In this document: positions 1-8,866 of the stretch, one piece after another
How positions within the stretch are numbered: position 1 is the first letter of the stretch
Layout: every line of letters starts with the position of its first letter
Origin: Thiomonas sp.
Lineage (GTDB): Bacteria > Pseudomonadota > Gammaproteobacteria > Burkholderiales > Burkholderiaceae_C
Direction of reading: 5' to 3'
NCBI GenBank assembly: GCA_028706735.1
Contig: JAQTVS010000044.1
Span: 1 to 12,875 of the forward strand
Length of the DNA stretch: 12,875 nucleotides
Notes under the pieces: model-generated
The model's input: only the letters and a program-made list of their open reading frames with translations
Told to the model about the DNA's origin: nothing
Databases searched by the model: none
Made by a program: the position numbers and the translations under genes

Positions 1-557
1 CGGAGGCCAAGGCGGCGGCGCAGGAGCCCGCGTGCGTGCGGCAGGCGGATCGCGAGGCGCGGGGGAACAGCACCCCGGCGCGCCTGGCGCTTGGCGGCTT
101 CAGTCTTCTGCTGCTGCTGTTTCTGGCAGCGCAGGCGGCCTTGTTCTTGCGCGACACCCTGGCGCAGCAGTGGCCAGCCAGCAGCGCCTGGCTGCAACGC
201 CTCTGCCACGCCACCACGGGGTGCGAGCTGGCCGCGCCGCGCGACCTGGATGCCCTGGTGATCGACTCGTCCGCGCTGAACCCTGCGGAAACCGGCTTGC
301 AACTCACCGTCCTGCTGCGTAATCGCCTGGATCGCGCCGTGGCCTGGCCTGCGCTTGAATTGACGCTGACTGATGCGCAAGGCCGGATCGCGCAGCGCAA
401 GGTGATTGAACCCGCGCACTATCTGCCCGCCGGGCAAGCAAGCGCCGACACGCTGCGCGCAGGCATCGCTGCGGGCCAGCAGATGCAGTTGCAACTGCAT
501 CTCGCGGTTCGCGGCGGCGCGCCCGCGGGCTACAAACTGGTGCTGTTCTACCCCTGA
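1..557 (+). CDS. DUF3426 membrane protein, 3' part (5' end outside window)
   Basis: This is the C-terminal part of a DUF3426 protein, a family that usually has an N-terminal zinc-ribbon (MJ0042 type), a variable linker, one membrane helix and an extracytoplasmic DUF3426 domain. The reading frame is open from base 3 to the TGA at 555-557, giving 184 visible residues. They start in an Ala/Glu-rich linker, followed by one hydrophobic helix (about visible residues 31-52, rich in Leu) and then the soluble domain with the typical pattern of a Cys pair, a 'SSALN' segment, 'VLLRNR' and 'LELTLTDAQG'. An in-frame GTG at 36 is a possible but unlikely start, because it would remove the linker and zinc ribbon. 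The molecular function is unknown. In Burkholderiales this gene commonly follows accB-accC-prmA; that is family knowledge and cannot be seen here. It converges on nagZ with 15 bp between the stops. Confidence 0.82.
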   Translation, partial: EAKAAAQEPACVRQADREARGNSTPARLALGGFSLLLLLFLAAQAALFLRDTLAQQWPASSAWLQRLCHATTGCELAAPRDLDALVIDSSALNPAETGLQLTVLLRNRLDRAVAWPALELTLTDAQGRIAQRKVIEPAHYLPAGQASADTLRAGIAAGQQMQLQLHLAVRGGAPAGYKLVLFYP

Positions 558-572
558 CTGCGCCCGGCAAGA

Positions 573-1649
573 TCAGGCGGTTGACGGCGCGGCGAACACC
601 GCATCGAGCGCAGCCAGATAGGTGTCACTCACCATCAGATCGTCCCACGGGAGAGGGGGCTGGCAGGGCAGCAGGTCGAAGCGGCGCTGCGCGCTGCGCT
701 CGTCAGGCGACCACAGCCCCTGATCCAGCGCATCATCCAACTCGCGCAGCAGCCCATCCAAAGCGCGCCCGCCATCTACCGGGCTTTGGTTGCAGACCAG
801 CATCAGATCGCATCCCGCCCGCAAACCCTGCAGCACCGCCTGGTTGAGGCTCTGCCCCTGCGCCCGCGCCGCGGCCATGCCGAGATCGTCGCTGATGATG
901 GCGCCGGTGAAACCCATGCGTTCGCGCAGAATGGTGCGCAGCCACACCGAGCTGAAACCCGCAGGCTGCGCGTCCACCGCCGGATACACCACATGCGCAG
1001 GCATGACCGCCCGCAGCCCTGGCGCCAGCCAGTGGAACGGCGCGGCATCCGCGGCCAGCAGCGTCTCGCGTGGACGGGAGTCTTCCGCTGCGGCAATATG
1101 GGTGTCGGCGCGGGCGTAGCCGTGGCCGGGAAAGTGCTTGGCGCAATGGGCCATTCCCATGCGCGCCATGCCCTGCATCAGACTCTGCGCCAGCACCGTC
1201 ACGACCCGTGCGTCGGCGTGAAAGGCGCGGTCGCCAATCACGCTGGAATCGCCCCAGTCGAGATCAAGCACCGGCGTGAAACTGAAATCCACCCCGCAGG
1301 CGCGCAACTCCGCGGCCAGCACCACCCCGCAGGCCGCAGCCCGGCGCATGGCGCCAGGCGCGTCGAGCATCCAGTGCGCGCCGAGCTCGCGCATGGCCGG
1401 CAGGTGGGTGAAACCGTCGGTGCGAAAGCGCTGCACCCGGCCGCCTTCATGATCCACCGCGATGAGCAGGTCGGCGCGCACCGCCTTGATCTGCGCGCAC
1501 AGCGCCAGCAGTTGCGCGCGGTTTTCCCAGTTGCGCGCGAACAGCGCCACGCCGCCGACCAGCGGATGGCGCAGGCGCTTGCGATCGGCTGCAGTCAGCC
1601 GCGGACCAGCCACGTCGAGAATCAGCGGAGAAGGCAGGAAGAGTTGCAT
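573..1649 (-). CDS. nagZ: Beta-N-acetylhexosaminidase NagZ (GH3)
   Basis: A cytoplasmic glycoside hydrolase of family 3 that removes N-acetylglucosamine from 1,6-anhydro-muropeptides during peptidoglycan recycling. In bacteria with an AmpR/AmpC system its products influence beta-lactamase induction. The 358 residues match the single-domain Gram-negative form (E. coli NagZ is 341). Visible motifs are DHEGGRVQRF at 66-75, the KHFPGHG loop at 171-177 followed by the Asp182/His184 pair (general acid/base dyad), and ISDDLGM at 252-258, whose first Asp (254) aligns with the GH3 nucleophile. There is no signal peptide, as expected. The start is ATG at 1647-1649; the 18 bp gap after acpS has no good Shine-Dalgarno sequence (a GGGG lies 11 bases upstream), so translation may depend on coupling to acpS. 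It is the last gene of the lepA-nagZ unit and I see no terminator after it. Confidence 0.95.
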   Translation of the reverse strand: MQLFLPSPLILDVAGPRLTAADRKRLRHPLVGGVALFARNWENRAQLLALCAQIKAVRADLLIAVDHEGGRVQRFRTDGFTHLPAMRELGAHWMLDAPGAMRRAAACGVVLAAELRACGVDFSFTPVLDLDWGDSSVIGDRAFHADARVVTVLAQSLMQGMARMGMAHCAKHFPGHGYARADTHIAAAEDSRPRETLLAADAAPFHWLAPGLRAVMPAHVVYPAVDAQPAGFSSVWLRTILRERMGFTGAIISDDLGMAAARAQGQSLNQAVLQGLRAGCDLMLVCNQSPVDGGRALDGLLRELDDALDQGLWSPDERSAQRRFDLLPCQPPLPWDDLMVSDTYLAALDAVFAAPSTA

Positions 1650-1667
1650 GGGATCGTTTGCCCCACA

Positions 1668-2075
1668 TCAGGGCGCAGGAACGGCAAAGACTTCGGCCAC
1701 GACCATGGCCAGCGCAGTGTCGGCCTCATCGGAAACGGACACCAGAAAACGCAGCGACCGCGCAGCGCACCAGGCATTGAGCGCACCGTGCAGCACGATG
1801 GTCGGCTGGCCGCTGGGCAATTTAAGGATTTCGCAATCGCTCCAGCGCATCGGGCTATGGATGCCCAGGCCAATCGATTTGGAAAACGCCTCCTTGGCGG
1901 CAAAGCGCGTGGCGAGATAGTTGATGCCGCGCTGTTCCACCTTGGCCAAGCGGCGGGCATATTCGCGCTGCTCGTCCTCGCCGAGCACGCGCTGGGCAAA
2001 CCGGCTGCCGTGCCGCGCCACCGCCGCGCGCATGCGGGCAATGGAGCAGACATCGGTGCCGATGCCATAGATCAT
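1668..2075 (-). CDS. acpS: Holo-[acyl-carrier-protein] synthase AcpS
   Basis: AcpS transfers the 4'-phosphopantetheine arm from coenzyme A to a serine of apo acyl carrier protein, which activates it for fatty acid synthesis. The 135 residues are close to the 126 of E. coli AcpS. The N-terminus GIGTDVCSIARM (4-15) carries the magnesium-binding Asp8, and RFAAKEAFSKSIGLGI (57-72) carries the second metal ligand, Glu62. The central His/Ser-Pro segment and the C-terminal 'VSVSDEADTALAMV' strand fit the family. The start is ATG at 2073-2075, 20 bp after the pdxJ stop and without a clear Shine-Dalgarno sequence. The pdxJ-acpS order is widespread in beta- and gammaproteobacteria and supports the identification. 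It is predicted to be an essential cytoplasmic enzyme, active as a trimer by family precedent. Confidence 0.96.
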   Translation of the reverse strand: MIYGIGTDVCSIARMRAAVARHGSRFAQRVLGEDEQREYARRLAKVEQRGINYLATRFAAKEAFSKSIGLGIHSPMRWSDCEILKLPSGQPTIVLHGALNAWCAARSLRFLVSVSDEADTALAMVVAEVFAVPAP

Positions 2076-2095
2076 GGCGACTGCCGGCCGTGCGT

Positions 2096-2875
2096 TCAGC
2101 AGGCGCGCGCTGCGGCCACGGCGCTGGCGATCGTGGCCTGAAAATCGCGCACCGATTGGGTCAGGCCGACGAACACGGCATGGCCGATGATCGCGTGGCC
2201 AATGTGCAGCTCGCTGACCTCGGGCAACACCGCGATGGCTGGCGTGCTCTGCAGATTCAGGCCGTGGCCCGCGTTGGTTTGCAGGCCCAGGCTGCGTCCA
2301 AGTTTCAGGCCGGCAGCAATGCGCTCGAATTCGCGTTGACGCGCAGCGCCGTCTGCGGCGTCGAAGGCATTGGCGTAGGCCCCGGTGTGCAGTTCGATGC
2401 AGGGCGCGCCGGCGCGGGCGCTGGCCTCGATTTGCTGCACGCTGGGCTCAATGAACAGCGACACGCGGCAGCCGCAATCGGCGAGGCGGGCGCAGGCCGC
2501 GCGCACGCGGTCGAACTGCCCTGCCACATCGAGCCCGCCTTCCGTGGTGACTTCCTGGCGGCGCTCCGGCACAAGGCAGACCATTTGCGGACGCACGCGG
2601 CAGATGATGTCGAGCATCTCGGGCGCTAGCGCCGACTCGAAATTCAGTGGCGCAGTGATGGCGGCTTTGAGGCGGTCGACGTCGGCGTCGCGGATATGGC
2701 GCCGGTCTTCGCGCAGGTGGAAGGTGATGATGTCGGCTCCGGCCTCCACCGCCTGCTGCGCGGCGCGCACCGGGTCGGGAAAGCTGCCGCCGCGCGCGTT
2801 GCGCAGGGTGGCGACATGGTCAATATTCACCCCGAGCAGGGGCGTGGCATCCGTGGCGCAAACTAGGGGATTCAT
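2096..2875 (-). CDS. pdxJ: Pyridoxine 5'-phosphate synthase PdxJ
   Basis: PdxJ condenses 1-deoxy-D-xylulose 5-phosphate with 3-amino-2-oxopropyl phosphate to make pyridoxine 5'-phosphate, the ring-closing step of the DXP-dependent vitamin B6 pathway. The 259-residue protein is a TIM barrel. It shows [17 protein letters not shown] (14-30), the THLRED-like segment [10 protein letters not shown] (52-61) with catalytic His53, Glu80 in the 'NFE' segment, the NAGHGLN loop with His204, and the phosphate-binding [12 protein letters not shown] end (224-235). The frame is open up to 3061, but the correct start is the ATG at 2873-2875: it gives family length and overlaps the recO stop as ATGA. No Shine-Dalgarno sequence precedes it, which fits re-initiation by ribosomes finishing recO. 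Confidence 0.96.
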   Translation of the reverse strand: MNPLVCATDATPLLGVNIDHVATLRNARGGSFPDPVRAAQQAVEAGADIITFHLREDRRHIRDADVDRLKAAITAPLNFESALAPEMLDIICRVRPQMVCLVPERRQEVTTEGGLDVAGQFDRVRAACARLADCGCRVSLFIEPSVQQIEASARAGAPCIELHTGAYANAFDAADGAARQREFERIAAGLKLGRSLGLQTNAGHGLNLQSTPAIAVLPEVSELHIGHAIIGHAVFVGLTQSVRDFQATIASAVAAARAC

Positions 2876-3699
2876 AACTTGTGCAGGTCGATGAGAAGCT
2901 GGCGGGTGCGCAGCGTCTGTCCGGAAAGATGATAGTGAAGCAGATTGCGCATGAGGGCTTTGGCCGCGCGTGCCAAGGCCAAATCGCCTGCGGCTGGCGG
3001 GCCATCGCGCAGCGCCAGCAGCACCTCGCCGCGCACTGCGGCTGGATCGGACGGGCGGCACAACGACACGCCGTGATCGGGGTCGATGCGGTAAAACGCA
3101 TCGGGCATCACTGGCTGTGACGACGCCCCTTCGAGATGCAGCTCCGGCAGATGGCCCAGTTCGCGCAGCAGCGCAAACTCGAAGTCACGCAACACCGGCT
3201 CCAGTTCTGCGGCTTGCGCATGCGGACGCTGCGCCAACGCGGCAACGCCCTGGTGATAGGCGTCGAACAGGCCTTCGTGCGCGTCCTCGCGCACCAGCAG
3301 GCGCACGAGCAATTCATTGAAATAAAAGCCACATAACAGCGGCAGGCCGGACAACGGCGCCAAGCCGCCGGCCCACTCGGCCCGTGTCAGGGTGCGCACT
3401 TCGCCACGTCCGCTCCAGCTTGCATTGCAGGGTTGAAATCCGAGCAGCGCGGCGCGCAACGTCGATGCCGGACGCTTGGCGCCTTTAGCCACCAGCGCCA
3501 CCCGTCCATGCCTGCGGCTGAACACGTCGAGCAGCAGGCTGGTTTCCTTCCAGGGATAGCTGTGCAGCACATAAATGGATTCGTCCTGCACCCGCTCGAT
3601 GGTGGCGCGCCGCCGCGGTGCAGCGCGCGAAGATGCTGCCGAAGACGCTGGCGCATCGGGCACACGGGCCGCACGCTCGAGAGTCAACTCAGTCCTCAT
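2872..3699 (-). CDS. recO: DNA repair protein RecO
   Basis: RecO works with RecR (and RecF) to load RecA onto SSB-coated single-stranded DNA in gap repair and annealing. The 275-residue protein has an N-terminal OB fold (about 35-112; '[20 protein letters not shown]' at 43-62 and '[13 protein letters not shown]' at 65-77 are the family signature) and a helical C-terminal domain (about 118-260). I chose the ATG at 3697-3699, which overlaps the last 11 bases of era. The frame runs open to 3783, but a start there would lie deep inside era. Even with the ATG at 3699, about 34 Ala/Arg/Ser-rich residues precede the OB fold, so a later start such as the GTG at residue 13 cannot be excluded. No good Shine-Dalgarno sequence is seen. 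The stop overlaps the pdxJ start. Confidence 0.92.
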   Translation of the reverse strand: MRTELTLERAARVPDAPASSAASSRAAPRRRATIERVQDESIYVLHSYPWKETSLLLDVFSRRHGRVALVAKGAKRPASTLRAALLGFQPCNASWSGRGEVRTLTRAEWAGGLAPLSGLPLLCGFYFNELLVRLLVREDAHEGLFDAYHQGVAALAQRPHAQAAELEPVLRDFEFALLRELGHLPELHLEGASSQPVMPDAFYRIDPDHGVSLCRPSDPAAVRGEVLLALRDGPPAAGDLALARAAKALMRNLLHYHLSGQTLRTRQLLIDLHKL

Positions 3700-4594
3700 A
3701 CCCGAAGGCGCGCACCGCGGCCTGGTCGTCGGCCCAGCCAGAGCGGGTCTTGACCCAGACTTCCAGAAACACCGGTCCGCCAAACAGAGTTTGCATGTCC
3801 TGCCGCGCCTCGGTGGAGATGCGCTTGAGCCGCTCGCCGCCCGCGCCGATCACCATGGCCTTGTGGCCATCACGGTCGACGATGATGGCGGCGGAAATGC
3901 GCCGCAAATCCCCTTCCTGCTCGAACTGTTCGATCACCACGGTGCTGGTGTAGGGCAGTTCATCGCCGGTGAGGCGAAACAGCTTTTCGCGCAGGATTTC
4001 TGCGGCCAGAAACCGCTCGCTGCGATCGGTGAGCGCGTCTTCCTCATAGCCCCAGTCGCCTTCGCTCAGATACGGCTCCATGATGGCGAGCAATCGCGGC
4101 GCGTCTGCGGCCCGCTGCGCCGACATCGGCACGATTTCCGCAAACTTGCGCAGCTGGCCGAGCTCCCCCAGCCAGGGCAGCAGCTTCTCGCGCGGGGTCA
4201 CGCGGTCGAGCTTGTTGACCACCACGATCACCGGGCGATCTTCAGGCAGCACCTCAAGCACCGTGCGGTCCTGCGGCATGAGCTTGCCCGCCTCCAGCAC
4301 CCAGAGCACGAGATCGACTTCGCTGAGCGCGCCGGTCACGGTGCGGTTCATGGCGCGGTTGAGCGCGTGCAGATGCTTGGTCTGAAAACCGGGCGTATCG
4401 ACAAAGGCAAACTGCGCCTGTCCCTCGGTGCGCACCCCCAGAATGCGGTGTCGCGTGGTTTGCGCCTTGTGCGAGGTGATGCTGACCTTGGCCCCCACCA
4501 GCGCGTTGAGCAGGGTGGACTTGCCCACATTCGGGCGGCCGACGATGGCGACCGTGCCAAAGCGGCGCGGAGTTTCCGGGGGAGATGAAGTCAT
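3689..4594 (-). CDS. era: Ribosome-assembly GTPase Era
   Basis: Era is an essential Ras-like GTPase that binds the 3' end of 16S rRNA and helps mature the 30S subunit. The 301 residues match E. coli Era (also 301). GTPase motifs appear in order: G1 GRPNVGKS (19-26), G2 around Thr46-Thr47 in 'AQTTRHRI', G3 DTPG (66-69), G4 NKLD (127-130) and G5 SAQ (158-160). The C-terminal KH domain has the GAGG loop (250-253) and ends with the characteristic '[10 protein letters not shown]' (281-290). The start is ATG at 4592-4594, overlapping the rnc stop as ATGA. This pairing with RNase III, which also acts on rRNA, is one of the most conserved in bacteria and suggests co-translation. Confidence 0.97.
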   Translation of the reverse strand: MTSSPPETPRRFGTVAIVGRPNVGKSTLLNALVGAKVSITSHKAQTTRHRILGVRTEGQAQFAFVDTPGFQTKHLHALNRAMNRTVTGALSEVDLVLWVLEAGKLMPQDRTVLEVLPEDRPVIVVVNKLDRVTPREKLLPWLGELGQLRKFAEIVPMSAQRAADAPRLLAIMEPYLSEGDWGYEEDALTDRSERFLAAEILREKLFRLTGDELPYTSTVVIEQFEQEGDLRRISAAIIVDRDGHKAMVIGAGGERLKRISTEARQDMQTLFGGPVFLEVWVKTRSGWADDQAAVRAFGYED

Positions 4595-5454
4595 GTGAGC
4601 TTGGGCGGTTTGGGTGCGCGGCGCGTCTTGGCGCCAGAGGGATTGTGCGCCTGCACAGAACGCTGCGCAGCCTGCGGATCGGGCGCCCGATCTGCGGGCA
4701 ATGGCGGCGCAACTGGCTCCTCAGAAACGGGCTGAGCACGGGCATCGACGAACACCGGCCTGTTCTGCCCACGCACCGGCTGCGTGCCGCCCCGGCCAAT
4801 GCGCTCGATCATGCGGGCGGCCGCCTCCTGCTCGGCGCGGCGGCGGCTGTCGCCCTCGCCCTCCATCTTCAAACCCAGCGCAGGCACGGCGCACTCCACC
4901 TTGAACTGCTGCTGATGCGCTGCGCCGCGCACATCGAGCACGGTGTAGTTGGGCAGCGGCAAACGCTGGCCCTGCAAAAATTCCTGCAACTGCGTCTTGG
5001 CATCCTTGCGCACCACATCGGCGTCGAGCGCCTCGACCAGGGGCGCAAACAGACGGCGCATCACGTCCTGCGCTGCGTCGAACCCGGCTTCGAGATAGAT
5101 CGCGCCCAGCAGTGCTTCCAGCGCATCGGCCAGAATGGATTCACGCTTGGCTCCGCCGCTTTGCAACTCGCCTTCTCCCAGGCGGAGAAAGCGGCCCAGA
5201 TCAATGGTTCTGGCCACTTCGGCCAGCGCCTCGGCGCGCACCAGCGCGGCGCGCAGACGGGAGAGCTGCCCTTCATCCTGACGCGCGGCCTGTTGATAAA
5301 GCAAGGCCGCGGCAGAAAGATTAAGCACAGAGTCGCCGAGAAACTCCAGACGCTCATTGTGATCCGCGCCGAAGCTGCGGTGCGTCAGCGCCCTGTCGAA
5401 TAGTTTGCGATCGCGGAAGACATAGCCCAGCCGCGTTTCCAGTGCAGTGCTCAC
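4591..5454 (-). CDS. rnc: Ribonuclease III with extended C-terminal tail
   Basis: RNase III is a homodimeric double-strand-specific endoribonuclease that processes the rRNA precursor and many mRNAs and sRNAs. The catalytic domain spans about 1-145 and contains the signature [12 protein letters not shown] (33-44) with Glu34, Glu37 and Asp41, and [15 protein letters not shown] (110-124) with Asp110 and Glu113. The dsRNA-binding domain is at about 150-218 ('[12 protein letters not shown]', '[14 protein letters not shown]'). The protein is 287 residues against 226 in E. coli; residues 219-287 form a Pro/Ala/Arg-rich, probably disordered tail with a basic end. The start is GTG (5452-5454), 7 bp after the DUF4845 stop, and is the only start that keeps the conserved N-terminus. 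Its stop overlaps the era start. Confidence 0.96.
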   Translation of the reverse strand: MSTALETRLGYVFRDRKLFDRALTHRSFGADHNERLEFLGDSVLNLSAAALLYQQAARQDEGQLSRLRAALVRAEALAEVARTIDLGRFLRLGEGELQSGGAKRESILADALEALLGAIYLEAGFDAAQDVMRRLFAPLVEALDADVVRKDAKTQLQEFLQGQRLPLPNYTVLDVRGAAHQQQFKVECAVPALGLKMEGEGDSRRRAEQEAAARMIERIGRGGTQPVRGQNRPVFVDARAQPVSEEPVAPPLPADRAPDPQAAQRSVQAHNPSGAKTRRAPKPPKLT

Positions 5455-5461
5455 CCGTGAA

Positions 5462-5812
5462 TCAGTGCGATTGGCCTGCGTACTTAATCAGCAAAAACAC
5501 CGGCCCCGCGATATGGATTTCCTTGTTGTAGGCAAAGGAAACCACCACTTTATCGTTGACCTTGGTGATGTTGAGGTCCTGCGCGGTGACGGAGGAGATG
5601 TAGTCCACGTCGGCCATTTTTGAGTAGGCCGAACGGATGTCGGCCACCGTGGGGCCGGCCTTGGCCGCCTGGTCCACAGCCTTCTGAATGGCGAAGTATT
5701 CCGTGGCAGTGGGCACGGCCTGTGCGCCGATCACGACGACAAACGCCAGAATGGCGCCCCAGAAAATCAGCCCGATCAGGGTGATGCCGCGTTGCTTGTC
5801 ATCCTGCTTCAT
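5462..5812 (-). CDS. DUF4845 small membrane protein
   Basis: A 116-residue protein of the DUF4845 family, which sits between lepB and rnc in many beta- and gammaproteobacteria. Its function is not established. It has a short charged N-terminus (Lys2 to Arg8), one hydrophobic helix (about 10-32) and a C-terminal alpha/beta domain predicted to face the periplasm. The RGITLIGLI segment (8-16) resembles a type IV prepilin cleavage site (Gly at -1, Thr at +2, Leu at +3) but has Gly where true pilins have Glu at +5. The start chosen is ATG at 5810-5812 with GGGG 5 bases upstream. A TTG at 5839 would add nine residues but is a poorer choice. The gap to lepB is 33 bp and to rnc 7 bp, so it is probably co-expressed with secretion and RNA-processing genes. 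Confidence 0.85.
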   Translation of the reverse strand: MKQDDKQRGITLIGLIFWGAILAFVVVIGAQAVPTATEYFAIQKAVDQAAKAGPTVADIRSAYSKMADVDYISSVTAQDLNITKVNDKVVVSFAYNKEIHIAGPVFLLIKYAGQSH

Positions 5813-5845
5813 ATTGGCCCCGATTTCTCCATCCGGCAACGACGA

Positions 5846-6772
5846 TCAATGAATCAGCCCAATGTTTTTCGGTGCGCTGAAATTCATCCACACCACAAAG
5901 GCTTTGCCGATGATATTGCGCTCCGGCACGAAACCCCAATAACGTGAATCCAGCGAGTTGTCGCGGTTGTCGCCCATCACGAAATAGTTGCCGGCCGGCA
6001 CCTTGCAGACAAAGCCCTCGGCGTTGTAATGGCACATGTCGCGGTGCGGAAAGCTTTCGGGCCCGCCGATCACGTACGGCGGCGCCATCGGATTGATCAT
6101 GATGCGGTGCTCGTGCGCCCCGAGCTTTTCCATGTACTGTTTGTAGTACGTCATGGTGCTTGGGTCGAAATAGTCGGGCAGCGGCGTTTCCTGCACTGGC
6201 TTGCCGTTGATCACCAGCTGCTTGTTCTCATACGAGACGGTGTCTCCCGGCAGCCCGACAATGCGCTTGATGTAGTCGATCTTCGGGTCTTTTGGCAGGC
6301 GAAACACAATCACATCGCCGCGCCGGGGCAGTTCGCCCGGGGTGAGGCGGGTATCGAGCAGCGGCAGGCGCAGGCCGTACTCGAACTTGTTCACCAGAAT
6401 CAGGTCGCCCGGCACCAGCGTCGGCTCCATCGAACCCGATGGAATCTTGAATGGCTCGGCAACGAAGGAACGCAACAAAAACACCACCAGAATGACCGGA
6501 AACAGGCCGGCGGTCCACTCCAGCCACCAGGGCTGGGTTTGCACCCGCTCGTGTGCCGCCTCGATCTCGGCATCGGTGGCCACGGCGCCTTCGGTAGCCA
6601 GGCCCTGCTTGACCAGCGCGCTGCGACGCTCCTGCAATTGGGCGGCGGCGGCATTGGCGGCGCGCCGGCGCTGCGGCGCGAAGTACCAGCGCTCGGCGAA
6701 CCAGAACATGCCGGTGATGACCAGCAGGATGAATAGCAACAGGGTGAAATTGACGCTGGGCGCGGTTTCCAT
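5846..6772 (-). CDS. lepB: Signal peptidase I LepB
   Basis: LepB is the inner-membrane leader peptidase that removes signal peptides from Sec and Tat substrates, using a Ser/Lys dyad on the periplasmic side. The 308-residue protein has TM1 at about 9-26, a cytoplasmic Ala/Gln/Arg-rich loop of about 55 residues, TM2 at about 87-102, and the catalytic domain. The box with nucleophile Ser114 is PSGSMEPTL (111-119), the general base Lys169 lies in DYIKRIVGLPGD (166-177), and the last family box is GDNRDNSLDSR (267-277). Cys247 and Cys256 lie close together before that box and could form a disulfide, as proposed for the E. coli pair. The start is ATG at 6770-6772, 23 bp after the lepA stop; the upstream open frame (to 6931) lies inside lepA. 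No convincing Shine-Dalgarno sequence is present. Confidence 0.96.
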   Translation of the reverse strand: METAPSVNFTLLLFILLVITGMFWFAERWYFAPQRRRAANAAAAQLQERRSALVKQGLATEGAVATDAEIEAAHERVQTQPWWLEWTAGLFPVILVVFLLRSFVAEPFKIPSGSMEPTLVPGDLILVNKFEYGLRLPLLDTRLTPGELPRRGDVIVFRLPKDPKIDYIKRIVGLPGDTVSYENKQLVINGKPVQETPLPDYFDPSTMTYYKQYMEKLGAHEHRIMINPMAPPYVIGGPESFPHRDMCHYNAEGFVCKVPAGNYFVMGDNRDNSLDSRYWGFVPERNIIGKAFVVWMNFSAPKNIGLIH

Positions 6773-6795
6773 ACGGAGCGTGGGGAGAGTGTGGG

Positions 6796-8604
<1,809 letters not shown>

Positions 8605-8684
8605 GCAAAGGACCGCTGGGGCGACCGGCTCAGGCCCCGCGAACGAACCCTGCGGGAATGACGCAAAACACGGGGGAACTCAAG

Positions 8685-8714
8685 AAAAAAGGCGCGACAA
8701 GCCTGACGCGCCTT
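8685..8714 (-). terminator. Rho-independent terminator after mucD
   Basis: Read on the minus strand, an 8 bp perfect stem (AAGGCGCG pairing with CGCGCCTT) encloses a 10-base loop and runs straight into six T residues (8690-8685). The T-tract is present only on this strand, so it acts on transcription coming from mucD. It separates the sigma-E operon from the lepA operon. Stem, loop and U-tract all fit an intrinsic terminator; its efficiency cannot be judged by eye. Confidence 0.85.
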
Positions 8715-8780
8715 CCAACAAATCGATTTTGGCAACTGCTGCTGCTTGTTGGGCTGTCATTCTAACCCGTCGGCGTGGCC

Positions 8781-8847
8781 GGGCTTGGAGTCTGTTGGGC
8801 TTGAGTCGTGTCGACCGGCCCTCAGCCCCGACAGACTCCTGTTGCCC
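8781..8847. repeat. Long imperfect inverted repeat in the mucD 3' region
   Basis: A 9 bp perfect inverted repeat, GGAGTCTGT (8787-8795) with ACAGACTCC (8831-8839), extends inward through GGG/CCC (8797-8799 with 8827-8829) and TGAG/CTCA (8802-8805 with 8821-8824), leaving a 15-base loop. An outer GGGC/GCCC (8781-8784 with 8844-8847) pairs across a small internal loop. It begins 20 bp past the mucD stop and neither side carries a T-tract, so it is not a standard terminator. Possible roles are an mRNA 3' stabiliser, a protein-binding palindrome or a decayed repeat element. Confidence 0.6.
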
Positions 8848-8866
8848 CAGAAATTGCTTCAAATCC

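Noticed and set aside
36..557. GTG at 36 as the true start of the DUF3426 gene
   Set aside because: The frame is open to the window edge and the family normally has an N-terminal zinc ribbon before the membrane helix, so the gene is cut by the window.
786..2141. A 451-codon open frame on the plus strand across nagZ and acpS
   Set aside because: It is antisense to two clearly conserved enzymes, has no recognisable domain, and its His/Gln/Arg-rich composition is typical of a mirror frame of GC-rich genes.
3575..4588. A 337-codon open frame on the plus strand opposite era and part of recO
   Set aside because: Antisense to era with all GTPase motifs intact on the other strand; no supporting ribosome site or domain.
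8655..8683. TTGAGT with 17 bp to CATTCC as the lepA promoter
   Set aside because: The -10 match is only two of six bases, so I do not list it as a feature.
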